Shown here one piece after another: positions 44,177-53,073 of a DNA stretch of 64,000 bases (positions are counted from its first letter, which is position 1; each line of letters starts with the position of its first letter). Source of the stretch: Yoonia sp. I 8.24 (lineage in GTDB: Bacteria > Pseudomonadota > Alphaproteobacteria > Rhodobacterales > Rhodobacteraceae). The position numbers and the translations under genes were made by a program. Where the stretch lies: assembly GCF_022096995.1 (NCBI RefSeq), contig NZ_JACXGQ010000002.1, forward strand, positions 186,001-250,000, in the 5' to 3' direction. The notes beneath the pieces were generated by a model that saw only the letters and a program-made list of their open reading frames with translations, had not been told where the DNA came from and did not search any database.

Positions 44177-45754
44177 ATGGCAAGAATCGCCTTTATCCTT
44201 CTTTGCCACAAGAACCCTGATGCGATTGTGCAGCAAGCGCAGCAATTGACAGCGGCTGGCGATTATATCGCAATCCATTTTGATGCCTCGGCCGATGCTG
44301 AGGATTTTGCGACCATTCAGACGGTCTTGGTCGATAACCCAAACGTGGTCTTCGCCAAGCGCCGGATCAAATGCGGGTGGGGCGAATGGAGCCTTGTGCA
44401 GGCGACCCTTCATGCCGTTGAAGCGGCAGTTGAAGCATTCCCGCGTGCGAGCCATTTCTACATGGTGTCGGGTGATTGCATGCCGATCAAATCCGCTCAA
44501 TATGCGCATCAGTTTTTGGACCAACATGACCGTGATTTTATCGAAAGCTATGATTTCTTTGACAGCGATTGGATCAAAACGGGGTTCCGCGAAGAGCGTC
44601 TGATTTACCGTCATCATTTTAATGAGCGCACGCAGAAAAAGCGGTTTTACACGTCATTGGCGTTGCAACAGAAATTTGGGATCACGCGCGATACGCCTAA
44701 AGGCGTGCAAATCATGATCGGCAGTCAATGGTGGTGTCTGCGGCGGCGCACCGTTGAGGCACTACTTGATTTCACCCGAGCCCGCAAAGACGTGATGCGT
44801 TTTTTCCGCACGACTTGGATCCCCGATGAGACATTTTTTCAAACGCTTGTGCGCCATCTGGTACCTGGGAATGAGATCGAAAACCGCACGCTCACATTTT
44901 TGATGTTCACCGATTACGGCATGCCTGTGACGTTTTATAATGACCACTACGATCTGTTACTGGGACAAAGCGGCTTATTCGCGCGCAAAATCAGTGCCGA
45001 GGCTGCCAATCTGAGATCCGAGCTCGGCGCGCTCTATGTGAGTGACCGGACGGATTTCGTGATCACCGACGAGGGGCGGCGGCTGTTTCAATTCCTAACC
45101 GGCCGAGGGCGCATTGGGCGCCGGTTTACGCCACGGTTTTGGGAACGTGAAACCACGCTGGGGCGCAATCGCGAGCTGCTCATAGTGGCTTGTAAGAAAT
45201 GGCATGTCGCCAAACGTTTGGCCGCTGGAATCCGGGCACATACCGATATTCCAGCGGTCGACTATTTATTCAGTGAAGACGCAACGCCGCTGCCGGATCT
45301 TGGTGGGATCGAAACGACTGTGCAAAAACGTGGTCGGCATCGCCGCGCATTTTTGCGGATGTTGTTTGATCACAACAAAAGCGATCGGTTGGTGATTTGC
45401 CTTGATACAGCAGACATCGAATTGATGCGTGACTTTTTCTCGGACCGTGCCGACGTACGTTTGCTCGAAATTGCCTGTGAGTTCGATGATGACTATTTGG
45501 CGGGCCATGCGAAACGCGTTGGACTGGCTGGCGCACAAAGCAGTGATGCAACCGTCGCACGGCTTCTGCCTACTATTCGCAACGATATCCTGCACGAGCG
45601 TGACAGTATCCGCGACGCCGACTTTGTAGGTGCGTCGCGGATCAGTGAAACCGCAACAGTCGCTGAAAATGCGGCTGCCCTTGCCCAATTCTTGCGCGTA
45701 GATATGGATACTGCGTGCGTTCTTGCCGAAACCCCCCATCTTTTTGTTGATTGA
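44177..45754 (+). CDS. Core-2/I-branching-type beta-1,6-N-acetylglucosaminyltransferase with DUF5928
   Basis: A 525-residue glycosyltransferase of the GT14 (Branch) type. The N-terminal domain begins ARIAFILLCHKNPDAIV and includes HFYMVSGDCMPIKS and the PDETFFQTL motif containing the likely catalytic Glu. The C-terminal 200 residues correspond to DUF5928, found with this domain in Rhodobacterales. It probably branches a surface polysaccharide. It is divergent from the sulfotransferase across 128 bases and followed 7 bases later by a HIT gene. Confidence 0.82.
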   Translation: MARIAFILLCHKNPDAIVQQAQQLTAAGDYIAIHFDASADAEDFATIQTVLVDNPNVVFAKRRIKCGWGEWSLVQATLHAVEAAVEAFPRASHFYMVSGDCMPIKSAQYAHQFLDQHDRDFIESYDFFDSDWIKTGFREERLIYRHHFNERTQKKRFYTSLALQQKFGITRDTPKGVQIMIGSQWWCLRRRTVEALLDFTRARKDVMRFFRTTWIPDETFFQTLVRHLVPGNEIENRTLTFLMFTDYGMPVTFYNDHYDLLLGQSGLFARKISAEAANLRSELGALYVSDRTDFVITDEGRRLFQFLTGRGRIGRRFTPRFWERETTLGRNRELLIVACKKWHVAKRLAAGIRAHTDIPAVDYLFSEDATPLPDLGGIETTVQKRGRHRRAFLRMLFDHNKSDRLVICLDTADIELMRDFFSDRADVRLLEIACEFDDDYLAGHAKRVGLAGAQSSDATVARLLPTIRNDILHERDSIRDADFVGASRISETATVAENAAALAQFLRVDMDTACVLAETPHLFVD

Positions 45755-45761
45755 GGCCCCC

Positions 45762-46124
45762 ATGGATTACGCATACGACGACCAGAATATTTTCGCCAAG
45801 ATTTTACGTGGCGAAATTCCCAACAAGACCGTCTTTGAAAACGATCACGCTTTGGCGTTTCATGACATTCAACCGCAGGCCGCCGTGCATGTACTGGTGA
45901 TCCCGAAGGGGCCATATATGAGCCTTGATCACTTTGCCCGTGACGCGTCCGCGACTGAACAGGCCGGTTTTTTTCACGCGGTCGCCGCTGTGTGCGATCT
46001 GATGCAGCTTGACGAAGGATTCCGGGGCATTTCGAACACCCGCGTGCATGGCGTTCAAGATGTGCCGCACTATCATATGCACATTCTCGGCGGGCAACAG
46101 CTGGGCCGCATGTTGTTGGATTGA
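45762..46124 (+). CDS. HIT-family nucleotide hydrolase/transferase
   Basis: A 120-residue HinT-like protein. The histidine triad is HYHMH (103-107), followed by ILGG. Such proteins hydrolyse nucleoside phosphoramidates and adenylylated substrates. The start at 45762 (MDYAYDD) follows GAGGCCCC; it lies 7 bases after the glycosyltransferase stop and may be co-transcribed by position only. Confidence 0.92.
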   Translation: MDYAYDDQNIFAKILRGEIPNKTVFENDHALAFHDIQPQAAVHVLVIPKGPYMSLDHFARDASATEQAGFFHAVAAVCDLMQLDEGFRGISNTRVHGVQDVPHYHMHILGGQQLGRMLLD

Positions 46125-46166
46125 GTCCGGTGGCGATTGCGCTTCGCTAAATATGATTGACCTAAG

Positions 46167-47096
46167 CTATTTTGCGGATGTGAGCGATAGAAACACGTCC
46201 TCAAGATGGGCCTCTTGGGTCTTTACGTCTTTGATCGTGATCCCGGCCTCGCGCAGAATGTGCAACACCGCATCGGCAGGGGTTGTCGCGCTTTGGTAGG
46301 TGAAACTTAACATGCCGTTGTGGTGCTTTTTGCCAGCGATTTCCGGCGGCAGTTCCGGCAATTCTGCGGGCCCATCTGGCGTGATCACCAGCGTTTTGCG
46401 ATCAAGGTGCCCAATGAGGTTTGAAGTGCTGTCACGTGCAACCACTTCGCCATGGTTGATGATCGCGATATCGTCGCACATGGCTTCTGCTTCTTCGAGA
46501 TAATGGGTCGTCAGGATCACGGTCATTCCCTCATCATTGAGCTTGCGCACATTTTGCCACAGCATATTGCGCAGCGCGATATCGACGCCTGCTGTCGGCT
46601 CATCCAACACAAGAATTTGCGGTGAATGCACGAGCGCCTTGCCCAATAGCAACCGCCGCCGCATCCCACCAGATAGCGATCTCGAGTAGGCGTCTGCCTT
46701 ATCGGTCAATCCGATCAAATCTAGAATCTCTGCCGTTCTGCGCTGCGATTTTGGCACGCCATAAAGACCTGCTTGAACATCGAGCGACCCGGCGGGTGTG
46801 AAAAACGGGTCAAGATGCGGTTCTTGCGGCATAATTCCAATCGAGGCGCGCGATTGGCGTGGGTTTGTGTCTTGGTCAAAGCCCCAAATCTTGACGCTGC
46901 CTGCCGATTTGACAACCAAACCGGCTAAAATATTGATAAGGGTTGATTTTCCAGCACCGTTTGGCCCCAAAAGTCCGAAAATGGACCCGCGTGGGATATT
47001 CAAATCTACCCCTTTCAACGCCTCTTTGCCGGGGCTGCGTCCGGTGGCGGCATAGGTTTTCTTAAGCCCGGAAATTTCTATGGCGTTGTCGGTCAT
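46167..47096 (-). CDS. ABC transporter ATP-binding protein, YadG-like
   Basis: A 309-residue ATPase of the ABC-2 type. Walker [10 protein letters not shown], signature LSGGMRRRL, Walker [13 protein letters not shown] and the H-loop TTHYLEEAE are complete; a C-terminal domain of 80 residues follows. The matching permease (YadH type) is not on either side: upstream is a divergent zinc-finger gene and downstream a convergent HIT gene. It must pair with a permease elsewhere or act alone. Confidence 0.9.
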   Translation of the reverse strand: MTDNAIEISGLKKTYAATGRSPGKEALKGVDLNIPRGSIFGLLGPNGAGKSTLINILAGLVVKSAGSVKIWGFDQDTNPRQSRASIGIMPQEPHLDPFFTPAGSLDVQAGLYGVPKSQRRTAEILDLIGLTDKADAYSRSLSGGMRRRLLLGKALVHSPQILVLDEPTAGVDIALRNMLWQNVRKLNDEGMTVILTTHYLEEAEAMCDDIAIINHGEVVARDSTSNLIGHLDRKTLVITPDGPAELPELPPEIAGKKHHNGMLSFTYQSATTPADAVLHILREAGITIKDVKTQEAHLEDVFLSLTSAK

Positions 47097-47183
47097 GCTG
47101 GTCTTTCCCCTGCGCGTCTCGTGCGGTATGTATCACGTGATCTAAGGCCCACTGCGGCCAGCAGCAAGCACACAGGTGACAAT

Positions 47184-47363
47184 ATGACCACGCCAGCCCC
47201 AGAGACCCGGATTGTTAACGACTGGCGCATTGCCTGTGATGGCGGCGAAGGTGGGCTTGGTCACCCGCGTGTCTGGCTGCAAATCCCGCATGAGGTCGGC
47301 TATGTCGAATGCCCCTATTGCGATGCAAAAATCGTGCATGCGGATTACGAAGGTAAAGTGTAA
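47184..47363 (+). CDS. Zinc-finger (zf-CHCC) small protein
   Basis: A 59-residue protein related to the zf-CHCC family that includes the complex I subunit NDUFS6. Ligands seen are Cys in IACDGG, His in GLGHPRV and the CPYC pair. Bacterial members sit in the cytoplasm with unknown role. The start at 47184 is taken for the family length. Its stop overlaps the probable ATT start of the next gene by one base. Confidence 0.85.
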   Translation: MTTPAPETRIVNDWRIACDGGEGGLGHPRVWLQIPHEVGYVECPYCDAKIVHADYEGKV

Positions 47364-47983
47364 TTCGGCGTTTTGCCCTTATTATCGTCTTACTGCCACT
47401 GATCTATCTTTTGGCTGGGACAGTTGGCGGGATGGTCCGCACAGGCAGTAAGCCACCAGACGAGGGCGGTATCGAAATTGGTCTTTTCGCCGGGCCAATC
47501 CACACCGACATTTTAATTCCCGCGACGGCGCAGGTTCGCGACAGGTTTGGGTTTTTGGCGGCCGCAGGCATGCCGATCAATCACCCTGATGTGTCGTGGG
47601 TCAGCGTTGGTTGGGGCGCGCGCGATTTTTATACGACAACTGGCGATTATACTGACCTGAGCCTGCGGCCTGTGTGGCGCGCGGTGACCGGCGATCATGC
47701 CGTGATGCGCGTTGATTTGGCAGGGCCGCTGCGCGCAGACTTGGACGTGACGCGGTTGCAGTTGAGCCCTGATCAGTTCGCCACTTTGCTTGACGCAATC
47801 AGCGCGGGGTTTGCGTCTGATAACCCTATCGATCATCCCGGCTTTAACGCGACTGATCGGTTCTACCCGGCGACGGGGCGCTTTCACTTGTTGCGCACCT
47901 GTAATGTGTGGGTTGGCGACGTGCTGCGCGGTGCAGGGGTGCGTGTCGGCCTGTGGACGCCGTTTATCTGGTCTCTCCCATAA
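47363..47983 (+). CDS. DUF2459/TIGR02117 membrane-anchored protein, probable ATT start
   Basis: A 206-residue protein with an N-terminal membrane helix (RRFALIIVLLPLIYLLAG) and a DUF2459 domain (IHTDILIPA, SWVSVGWGARDFY, RTCNVWVGDVLR). The first in-frame ATG/GTG/TTG is TTG at 47411, which would delete the helix. A stop at 47354 bounds the frame, and only ATT at 47363 lies between with AAGG nine bases upstream. The stop/start overlap TAATT suggests coupling to the zinc-finger gene. The rare start is inferred; CTG 47393 would cut the helix in half. Confidence 0.75.
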   Translation: MRRFALIIVLLPLIYLLAGTVGGMVRTGSKPPDEGGIEIGLFAGPIHTDILIPATAQVRDRFGFLAAAGMPINHPDVSWVSVGWGARDFYTTTGDYTDLSLRPVWRAVTGDHAVMRVDLAGPLRADLDVTRLQLSPDQFATLLDAISAGFASDNPIDHPGFNATDRFYPATGRFHLLRTCNVWVGDVLRGAGVRVGLWTPFIWSLP

Positions 47984-48059
47984 ACCCGCTAAAGATCACT
48001 GGCGAACCGAGGCTGATCGTGGCAGAACCGAACGTGAACTGATCGTAAGGAGCCAACCC

Positions 48060-50876
48060 ATGACAACGCAATTCGGCAAAGGTTGCCACCTGCATTTGAT
48101 CGACGGCTCGGCGTTCATTTTTCGTGCCTATCATGCACTTCCGCCGTTGACGCGCAAATCTGATGGATTGCCTGTTGGGGCTGTGTCGGGCTTTGTGAAT
48201 ATGTTGCAACGCTATGTGGAAACAAACACGGGGCCAGATGCCGCGACCCATGTGGCGGTGATTTTTGACAAGGGTAGCCATACGTTCCGCAATGAAATGT
48301 ATGATCTATATAAGGCAAACCGCGACGCGATGCCCGAAGATTTACGCCCACAGATGCCGCTGACGCGCGATGCGACGCGGGCGTTCAACATCGCCTGCGA
48401 AGAAATCGAAGGGTTCGAAGCCGATGATATTATCGCGACCCTCGCCCATCAGGCGCGCGATGCGGGCGGGCGTGTGACGATCCTATCCTCGGATAAAGAC
48501 CTGATGCAGCTGGTCGGTGGCGGGGTTGAGATGCTCGACCCGATGAAGAACAAGCGCATCGACAATGACGGCGTGGTTGAAAAATTTGGCGTCGGGCCTG
48601 AACGTGTTGTGGATGTGCAGGCGCTTGCAGGTGATTCCGTTGATAACGTGCCGGGCGCGCCGGGCATTGGGATCAAGACAGCCGCGCTTTTGATCAATGA
48701 ATATGGTGATCTGGAAACGCTGCTCGACCGGGCGGGCGAAATTAAACAACCCAAGCGACGTCAAAGCCTGATCGACAACCGCGCGCAGATTGAGCTGTCC
48801 AAACGGCTTGTGCAGCTGGATTGCGACATGGAGCTGCCGTTCGATCTTGATAGCCTAGAGGTGCGCACACCTGATGCGGAAACCTTGCTTGGCTTCTTGG
48901 CAGAAATGGAATTCCGCACGATCGTCAAACGTGTCGCGGACAAACTGGGCGCGCAAGCCCCCAGAATCGCGACCCCAACGGCACAAACAGCCGAGGTTGC
49001 AGCCCCAGAAGCCGTGCCATTTGCGCCCGAAACCTATGAATGCGTATCGGATGCGGCCGCTTTGCAGGTCTGGATCGACCGGATTTATGCGCGCGGCTAT
49101 GTTGCTGTCGACACAGAGACCACGGGCCTGAACGAGATGATCGTTGATCTGGTTGGTATTTCATTGTGCGTCGAGGCTGGGCAGGCCTGCTATATCCCGT
49201 TGACCCACAAGGCAGCCGCAGCCGATGATCTGTTTGGCTCTGATGATGTGGCCGAAGGGCAGATGGATATAGGCACATGTCTGGCGATGCTCAAGCCCGT
49301 GCTTGAGGATGCGTCGATCCTAAAGATTGGCCAAAACATGAAATACGACGCCAAGATTTTTGCGCGTCAGGGGATCACTGTCGCGCCGATTGATGACACG
49401 ATGCTGATGTCTTATGCGATGAACGCAGGCGTGCACAATCACGGGATGGATGTGCTTTCAGAGCGGTATCTTGACCATACGCCGATTCCGATCAAACCGC
49501 TGTTGGGCACTGGAAAATCTGCGATTACCTTTGACCGCGTGCCCGTTGATGAGGCCGTCAAATACGCCGCCGAAGATGCCGATATCACCCTGCGTCTATG
49601 GCAGCAGTTCAAACCGCAATTGCACGCCATACAGGTCACGACCGTTTATGAAACACTAGAACGCCCCTTGGTGCCGGTGCTCGCGCAGATGGAAATGCAT
49701 GGTGTGCAGGTTGACCGCGATACGCTGTCACGCATGTCAAATGCGTTTGCGCAGAAAATGGCCGGGCTCGAAGATGATATCTACGAAATAGTTGGCCATA
49801 AGTTCAACGTCGGATCGCCGAAACAGCTGGGCGAGATCATGTTCGACGAAATGGGGCTGGAAATGCCAGATGGTAAGGCCCCATCCAAAGGGAAAACCGG
49901 GGCCTATTCGACCGGTGCGACAGTGCTCGAAGATCTCGCTACGATCCATGACTTGCCGCGCCGCATTCTGGATTGGCGTCAGCTATCAAAGCTGAAATCG
50001 ACCTATACAGACGCGCTGCAAGAGCACATCAACCCTGACACAGGGCGCGTGCATACATCCTATGTGATCGCGGGCGCGAACACAGGGCGGCTCGCGTCGA
50101 CGGACCCGAACCTGCAAAACATTCCTGTGCGTTCTGAGGAAGGGCGGCGCATCCGCGAAGCCTTTGTCGCGGCACCCGGGAATGTCCTTGTCAGCCTCGA
50201 CTATAGCCAAATTGAGCTGCGTATTCTGGCGCATGTCGCTGGGATTGATGCGCTCAAACAAGCGTTCCGCGATGGGATCGATATTCACGCCATGACCGCG
50301 TCTGAAATGTTTGATGTGCCTTTGGAGGAAATGACGCCGGATATTCGCAGGCAGGCCAAGGCGATTAACTTTGGTGTGATCTACGGGATTTCCGGCTTTG
50401 GTCTGGCGCGCAACCTGCGTATTCCGCGTGGCGAGGCCCAAGGGTTCATTGACCGCTACTTTGAACGTTTCCCGGGCATTCGTACCTATATGGATGACAC
50501 GGTCGCCTTTGCCAAAGAGCATAGCTATGTGCAAACGCTGTTTGGGCGCAAAATCAACACGCCCGAAATCAATGCTAAGGGACCTCACGCAGGGTTCGCC
50601 AAGCGCGCTGCAATCAACGCGCCGATCCAAGGGACAGCCGCCGATGTGATCCGCCGCGCGATGATCCGGATGCCGGATGCGATTGCAGGCCTGCCCGCCA
50701 AAATGCTTCTTCAAGTCCACGATGAATTGATCTTTGAGGTCGATGCAGGCAGCGCCGAAACCCTGATCGACGCGGCACGCGACGTGATGGAAAACGCCAG
50801 TGATCCAGCGGTGAAGCTTGATGTGAAGCTATCTGTAGACGCAGGGCAGGGGGCGAACTGGGCCGAGGCGCATTGA
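48060..50876 (+). CDS. polA: DNA polymerase I
   Basis: A 938-residue repair and replication polymerase. The 5'-3' exonuclease domain (1-290) has the acidic metal ligands, e.g. IFDKGS and EGFEADDIIA. The 3'-5' exonuclease is active by sequence (DTETTGLN near residue 350). The polymerase domain has motif A DYSQIELRILAH near 712, motif B RRQAKAINFGVIYG and motif C HDELIFEV near 887. TAAGGAG sits seven bases before the ATG, which rejects the longer frame that starts inside the DUF2459 gene. Confidence 0.97.
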   Translation: MTTQFGKGCHLHLIDGSAFIFRAYHALPPLTRKSDGLPVGAVSGFVNMLQRYVETNTGPDAATHVAVIFDKGSHTFRNEMYDLYKANRDAMPEDLRPQMPLTRDATRAFNIACEEIEGFEADDIIATLAHQARDAGGRVTILSSDKDLMQLVGGGVEMLDPMKNKRIDNDGVVEKFGVGPERVVDVQALAGDSVDNVPGAPGIGIKTAALLINEYGDLETLLDRAGEIKQPKRRQSLIDNRAQIELSKRLVQLDCDMELPFDLDSLEVRTPDAETLLGFLAEMEFRTIVKRVADKLGAQAPRIATPTAQTAEVAAPEAVPFAPETYECVSDAAALQVWIDRIYARGYVAVDTETTGLNEMIVDLVGISLCVEAGQACYIPLTHKAAAADDLFGSDDVAEGQMDIGTCLAMLKPVLEDASILKIGQNMKYDAKIFARQGITVAPIDDTMLMSYAMNAGVHNHGMDVLSERYLDHTPIPIKPLLGTGKSAITFDRVPVDEAVKYAAEDADITLRLWQQFKPQLHAIQVTTVYETLERPLVPVLAQMEMHGVQVDRDTLSRMSNAFAQKMAGLEDDIYEIVGHKFNVGSPKQLGEIMFDEMGLEMPDGKAPSKGKTGAYSTGATVLEDLATIHDLPRRILDWRQLSKLKSTYTDALQEHINPDTGRVHTSYVIAGANTGRLASTDPNLQNIPVRSEEGRRIREAFVAAPGNVLVSLDYSQIELRILAHVAGIDALKQAFRDGIDIHAMTASEMFDVPLEEMTPDIRRQAKAINFGVIYGISGFGLARNLRIPRGEAQGFIDRYFERFPGIRTYMDDTVAFAKEHSYVQTLFGRKINTPEINAKGPHAGFAKRAAINAPIQGTAADVIRRAMIRMPDAIAGLPAKMLLQVHDELIFEVDAGSAETLIDAARDVMENASDPAVKLDVKLSVDAGQGANWAEAH

Positions 50877-50996
50877 TGCTGATTTAGCAGCTAGGTCGGC
50901 TTTGCGGACTGAGCAGTCATGCAGAAAGCCCATCTTGTCGATCCAGCAGTACTTTGTTAACCCATTATTAAGCAATCACAATTTAGGAACACAGAC

Positions 50997-51518
50997 ATGG
51001 ATCGTACTCGGATCGGCTTCGATATGGATGATGTGATCTGTGACACCTACGGTAGCCTAAGATTGTGGGCTGAAACATCTTACGACATACCCGCTCATGA
51101 AAAACGGGATATGCCAATTCAGTCACTATTGACCGACAGTCAAAACCAAAAGATGGTTGAAATGCTAAATGAGGGCTCGTTCTTTGCAACCCTAGATGCA
51201 CTTCCTAAAGCCATCGACGTGCTTGAGACGCTGGTAAAAAAGCACGATGTCTTCATAGTGACCGCGGCGATGGAACACCCAGCTTGCATGTCGCATAAAT
51301 TCAAATGGATTTCTGAGCACTTACCGTTTTTCAATCCTCTAAACATCGTTTTTTGCGGAGAGAAGTACGTAACTGATGTTGATTATCTCATCGATGATAC
51401 ACCGCGCCACTTCGAACGCTTGCGAGGCCAGGGCATTGTATTCTCTGCACCCAAAAATCGAGATGAGAAGCGGTACAAGCGCGTTGATAATTGGGACGAC
51501 GTTGCTGCGTTTTTCTAG
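50997..51518 (+). CDS. 5'(3')-deoxyribonucleotidase-like HAD protein
   Basis: A 173-residue HAD phosphatase of the NT5C type. Motif I is DMDDVICD (nucleophile and acid Asp), motif II is VTAAME, and motif III/IV DYLIDDTPRHF. It probably dephosphorylates nucleotides in the cytoplasm. The gene is distinctly more AT-rich than polA and hsp20 around it and stands alone, which suggests acquisition. Confidence 0.82.
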   Translation: MDRTRIGFDMDDVICDTYGSLRLWAETSYDIPAHEKRDMPIQSLLTDSQNQKMVEMLNEGSFFATLDALPKAIDVLETLVKKHDVFIVTAAMEHPACMSHKFKWISEHLPFFNPLNIVFCGEKYVTDVDYLIDDTPRHFERLRGQGIVFSAPKNRDEKRYKRVDNWDDVAAFF

Positions 51519-51566
51519 AACTCTTGAGGTAGGTTTGTGCTCAAACCTGCCCTTCGCTGAGTCTGC

Positions 51567-51605
51567 AAAAACATCGCTCCCGGCGCGTTTCCGCGCCGGG
51601 AGCGA
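51567..51605 (-). terminator. Strong terminator after hsp20
   Basis: A perfect 14-base GC-rich stem (51574-51587 with 51592-51605) with a 4-base loop, then a U tract on the minus strand (plus-strand A 51567-51571), located 7 bases after the hsp20 stop. Confidence 0.92.
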
Positions 51606-51611
51606 ATTCGT

Positions 51612-52079
51612 TTAGTTCACTGATTTCGCATCTACGAGATTGGCGTCCTTTTTGCCGCCTGCCGCGATTTCGATCCGGCGCGGTTTGAGCGCTTCTGGGA
51701 CTTCGCGGGTCAGGTCGATGTGCAGCATGCCGTTTTCATGGCTGGCGCCCGTCACACGCACATGATCCGCAAGGTGGAACCGGCGTTCAAACGCGCGGGT
51801 GGCAATGCCCCGGTGTAGGTATTTGCGCTCGGCCTCGTCTTCGGCCTTGCGTGCGGTGACATGGAGCGAGCGGTCTTTGACTTCAATTGCGAGATCATCG
51901 TCACTAAACCCGGCGACCGCAATTGAAATGCGCCAACCGTCGTCAGCGATCTTTTCGATATTGTATGGGGGGTAGCTGTTGGTGCCGGCGTCGCTGGAGA
52001 TTGCGCGATCCATAAGATCAGCGATTTGGTCGAAACCAACGGTGGCACGGTAGAGGGGTGTTAGGTCAAAACTACGCAT
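51612..52079 (-). CDS. ibpA: Small heat-shock protein Hsp20/IbpA
   Basis: A 155-residue alpha-crystallin chaperone. The N-terminal MRSFDLTPLYRATVGFD is typical for the class A group, the crystallin domain has AVAGFSDDDLAIEV and ERRFHLADHV, and the C-terminal IxI-like tail (RRIEI) is present. AAAGGAT precedes the ATG. A sigma-32 type promoter lies 45-70 bases upstream. A short TTATC-GCTT-GATAA hairpin next to the ribosome-binding site could act as a weak thermosensor, but the stem is only five pairs. Confidence 0.93.
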   Translation of the reverse strand: MRSFDLTPLYRATVGFDQIADLMDRAISSDAGTNSYPPYNIEKIADDGWRISIAVAGFSDDDLAIEVKDRSLHVTARKAEDEAERKYLHRGIATRAFERRFHLADHVRVTGASHENGMLHIDLTREVPEALKPRRIEIAAGGKKDANLVDAKSVN

Positions 52080-52123
52080 AATAGGTCATCCTTTATCAAG
52101 CGATAACAAGTGTGAAGCCTTCC

Positions 52124-52149
52124 CAATGGGACAGGCCGGTTTGTCCAAG
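52124..52149 (-). promoter_or_regulatory. Candidate RpoH (sigma-32) promoter of hsp20
   Basis: On the minus strand CTTGGA, 13 bases, then CCCATTG matches the CTTGAA / CCCCAT heat-shock consensus. It would give a leader of about 40 bases. Confidence 0.6.
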
Positions 52150-52209
52150 ACCCATCATTGGCGCCTTGGTACATTTGATGTGGGGATGCTGATTTAGGCT
52201 TTCAAGCCC

Positions 52210-53019
52210 CTAGTTCACGCTAATGAACTTGGCGCCCGTATCATTGCGTTCGCCGATTGAAATGATGCGCTGTGTGCCGCCGGGAAGCGCCGGACCGATG
52301 GTTGAAAAATGCGCCATAAGGACTGAAAGCGGCCCGTCAAGCGAGGTGCCAAGCGACACTTTCTGCCCATCAATCTGCGCCATTGCAGAGACAACAGAGG
52401 CAATCCGGGTTTCCCCATCGCGCACGGTGAACACTGGCGCACCACTGGACCCAAAGTCGACATCGCAGGTCATCACAATCACGCCGGTTTGACGCCCCAA
52501 GACGCTACAGACCTCTTGCAGGCTGGGCAGATTTTCGCGCCCGCGCCCATAGGACACAACCCCAATTTCATCACCGGTCAGCGGCCGGGTGGCGATTAAA
52601 TATGGCCGTATCCGCGTGTTTTGGATCGGGCGTTCAAGTTCAAGAACAGCAATATCCACGGCGACTTCGAGCGGCGCGAATGTATCGCCGTTTGGATCGT
52701 AGTCTGGATGCGGGATGGCACGTCTAATCGCGCGCGTCGCGGAGGCGCGCCCGTCGCGCAGCCCCGCCAGAAATTCGAATCGATCGCTGTCGATCGGCGA
52801 TCCATCCTCATCATACAGACAGTGTGCCGCCGTTAGGATCAGGCTTTCCCGGATCAAGGCGGCGGTACAAAACCCTTTGCCTGCAATATCAAGTCGGCCA
52901 ACGGCCTCCCAACCTTGGCTGTCTTGGCGGGTTTCCAGGCTGACGAGCTCTGTTTCTTCGGCGTGCACCGGCAGCGCGGCCGCAAAGAGCCAAATTGCAA
53001 TGATCAGAAAATGCCGCAT
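52210..53019 (-). CDS. Secreted trypsin-like serine protease
   Basis: A 269-residue S1-family protease with a signal peptide (cleavage after VHA, residue 20). The triad is His66 in TAAHC, Asp122 in VDIAVLEL and Ser192 in GSSGAP, where the usual GDSGGP is relaxed. Two or three disulfides are possible. No inhibitor or substrate gene is next to it. Confidence 0.85.
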   Translation of the reverse strand: MRHFLIIAIWLFAAALPVHAEETELVSLETRQDSQGWEAVGRLDIAGKGFCTAALIRESLILTAAHCLYDEDGSPIDSDRFEFLAGLRDGRASATRAIRRAIPHPDYDPNGDTFAPLEVAVDIAVLELERPIQNTRIRPYLIATRPLTGDEIGVVSYGRGRENLPSLQEVCSVLGRQTGVIVMTCDVDFGSSGAPVFTVRDGETRIASVVSAMAQIDGQKVSLGTSLDGPLSVLMAHFSTIGPALPGGTQRIISIGERNDTGAKFISVN

Positions 53020-53073
53020 GTCGTCCTTACCGTTTGATCTAGCTTCCCGCAGAGTTGCGGCAGGAATATGGCA

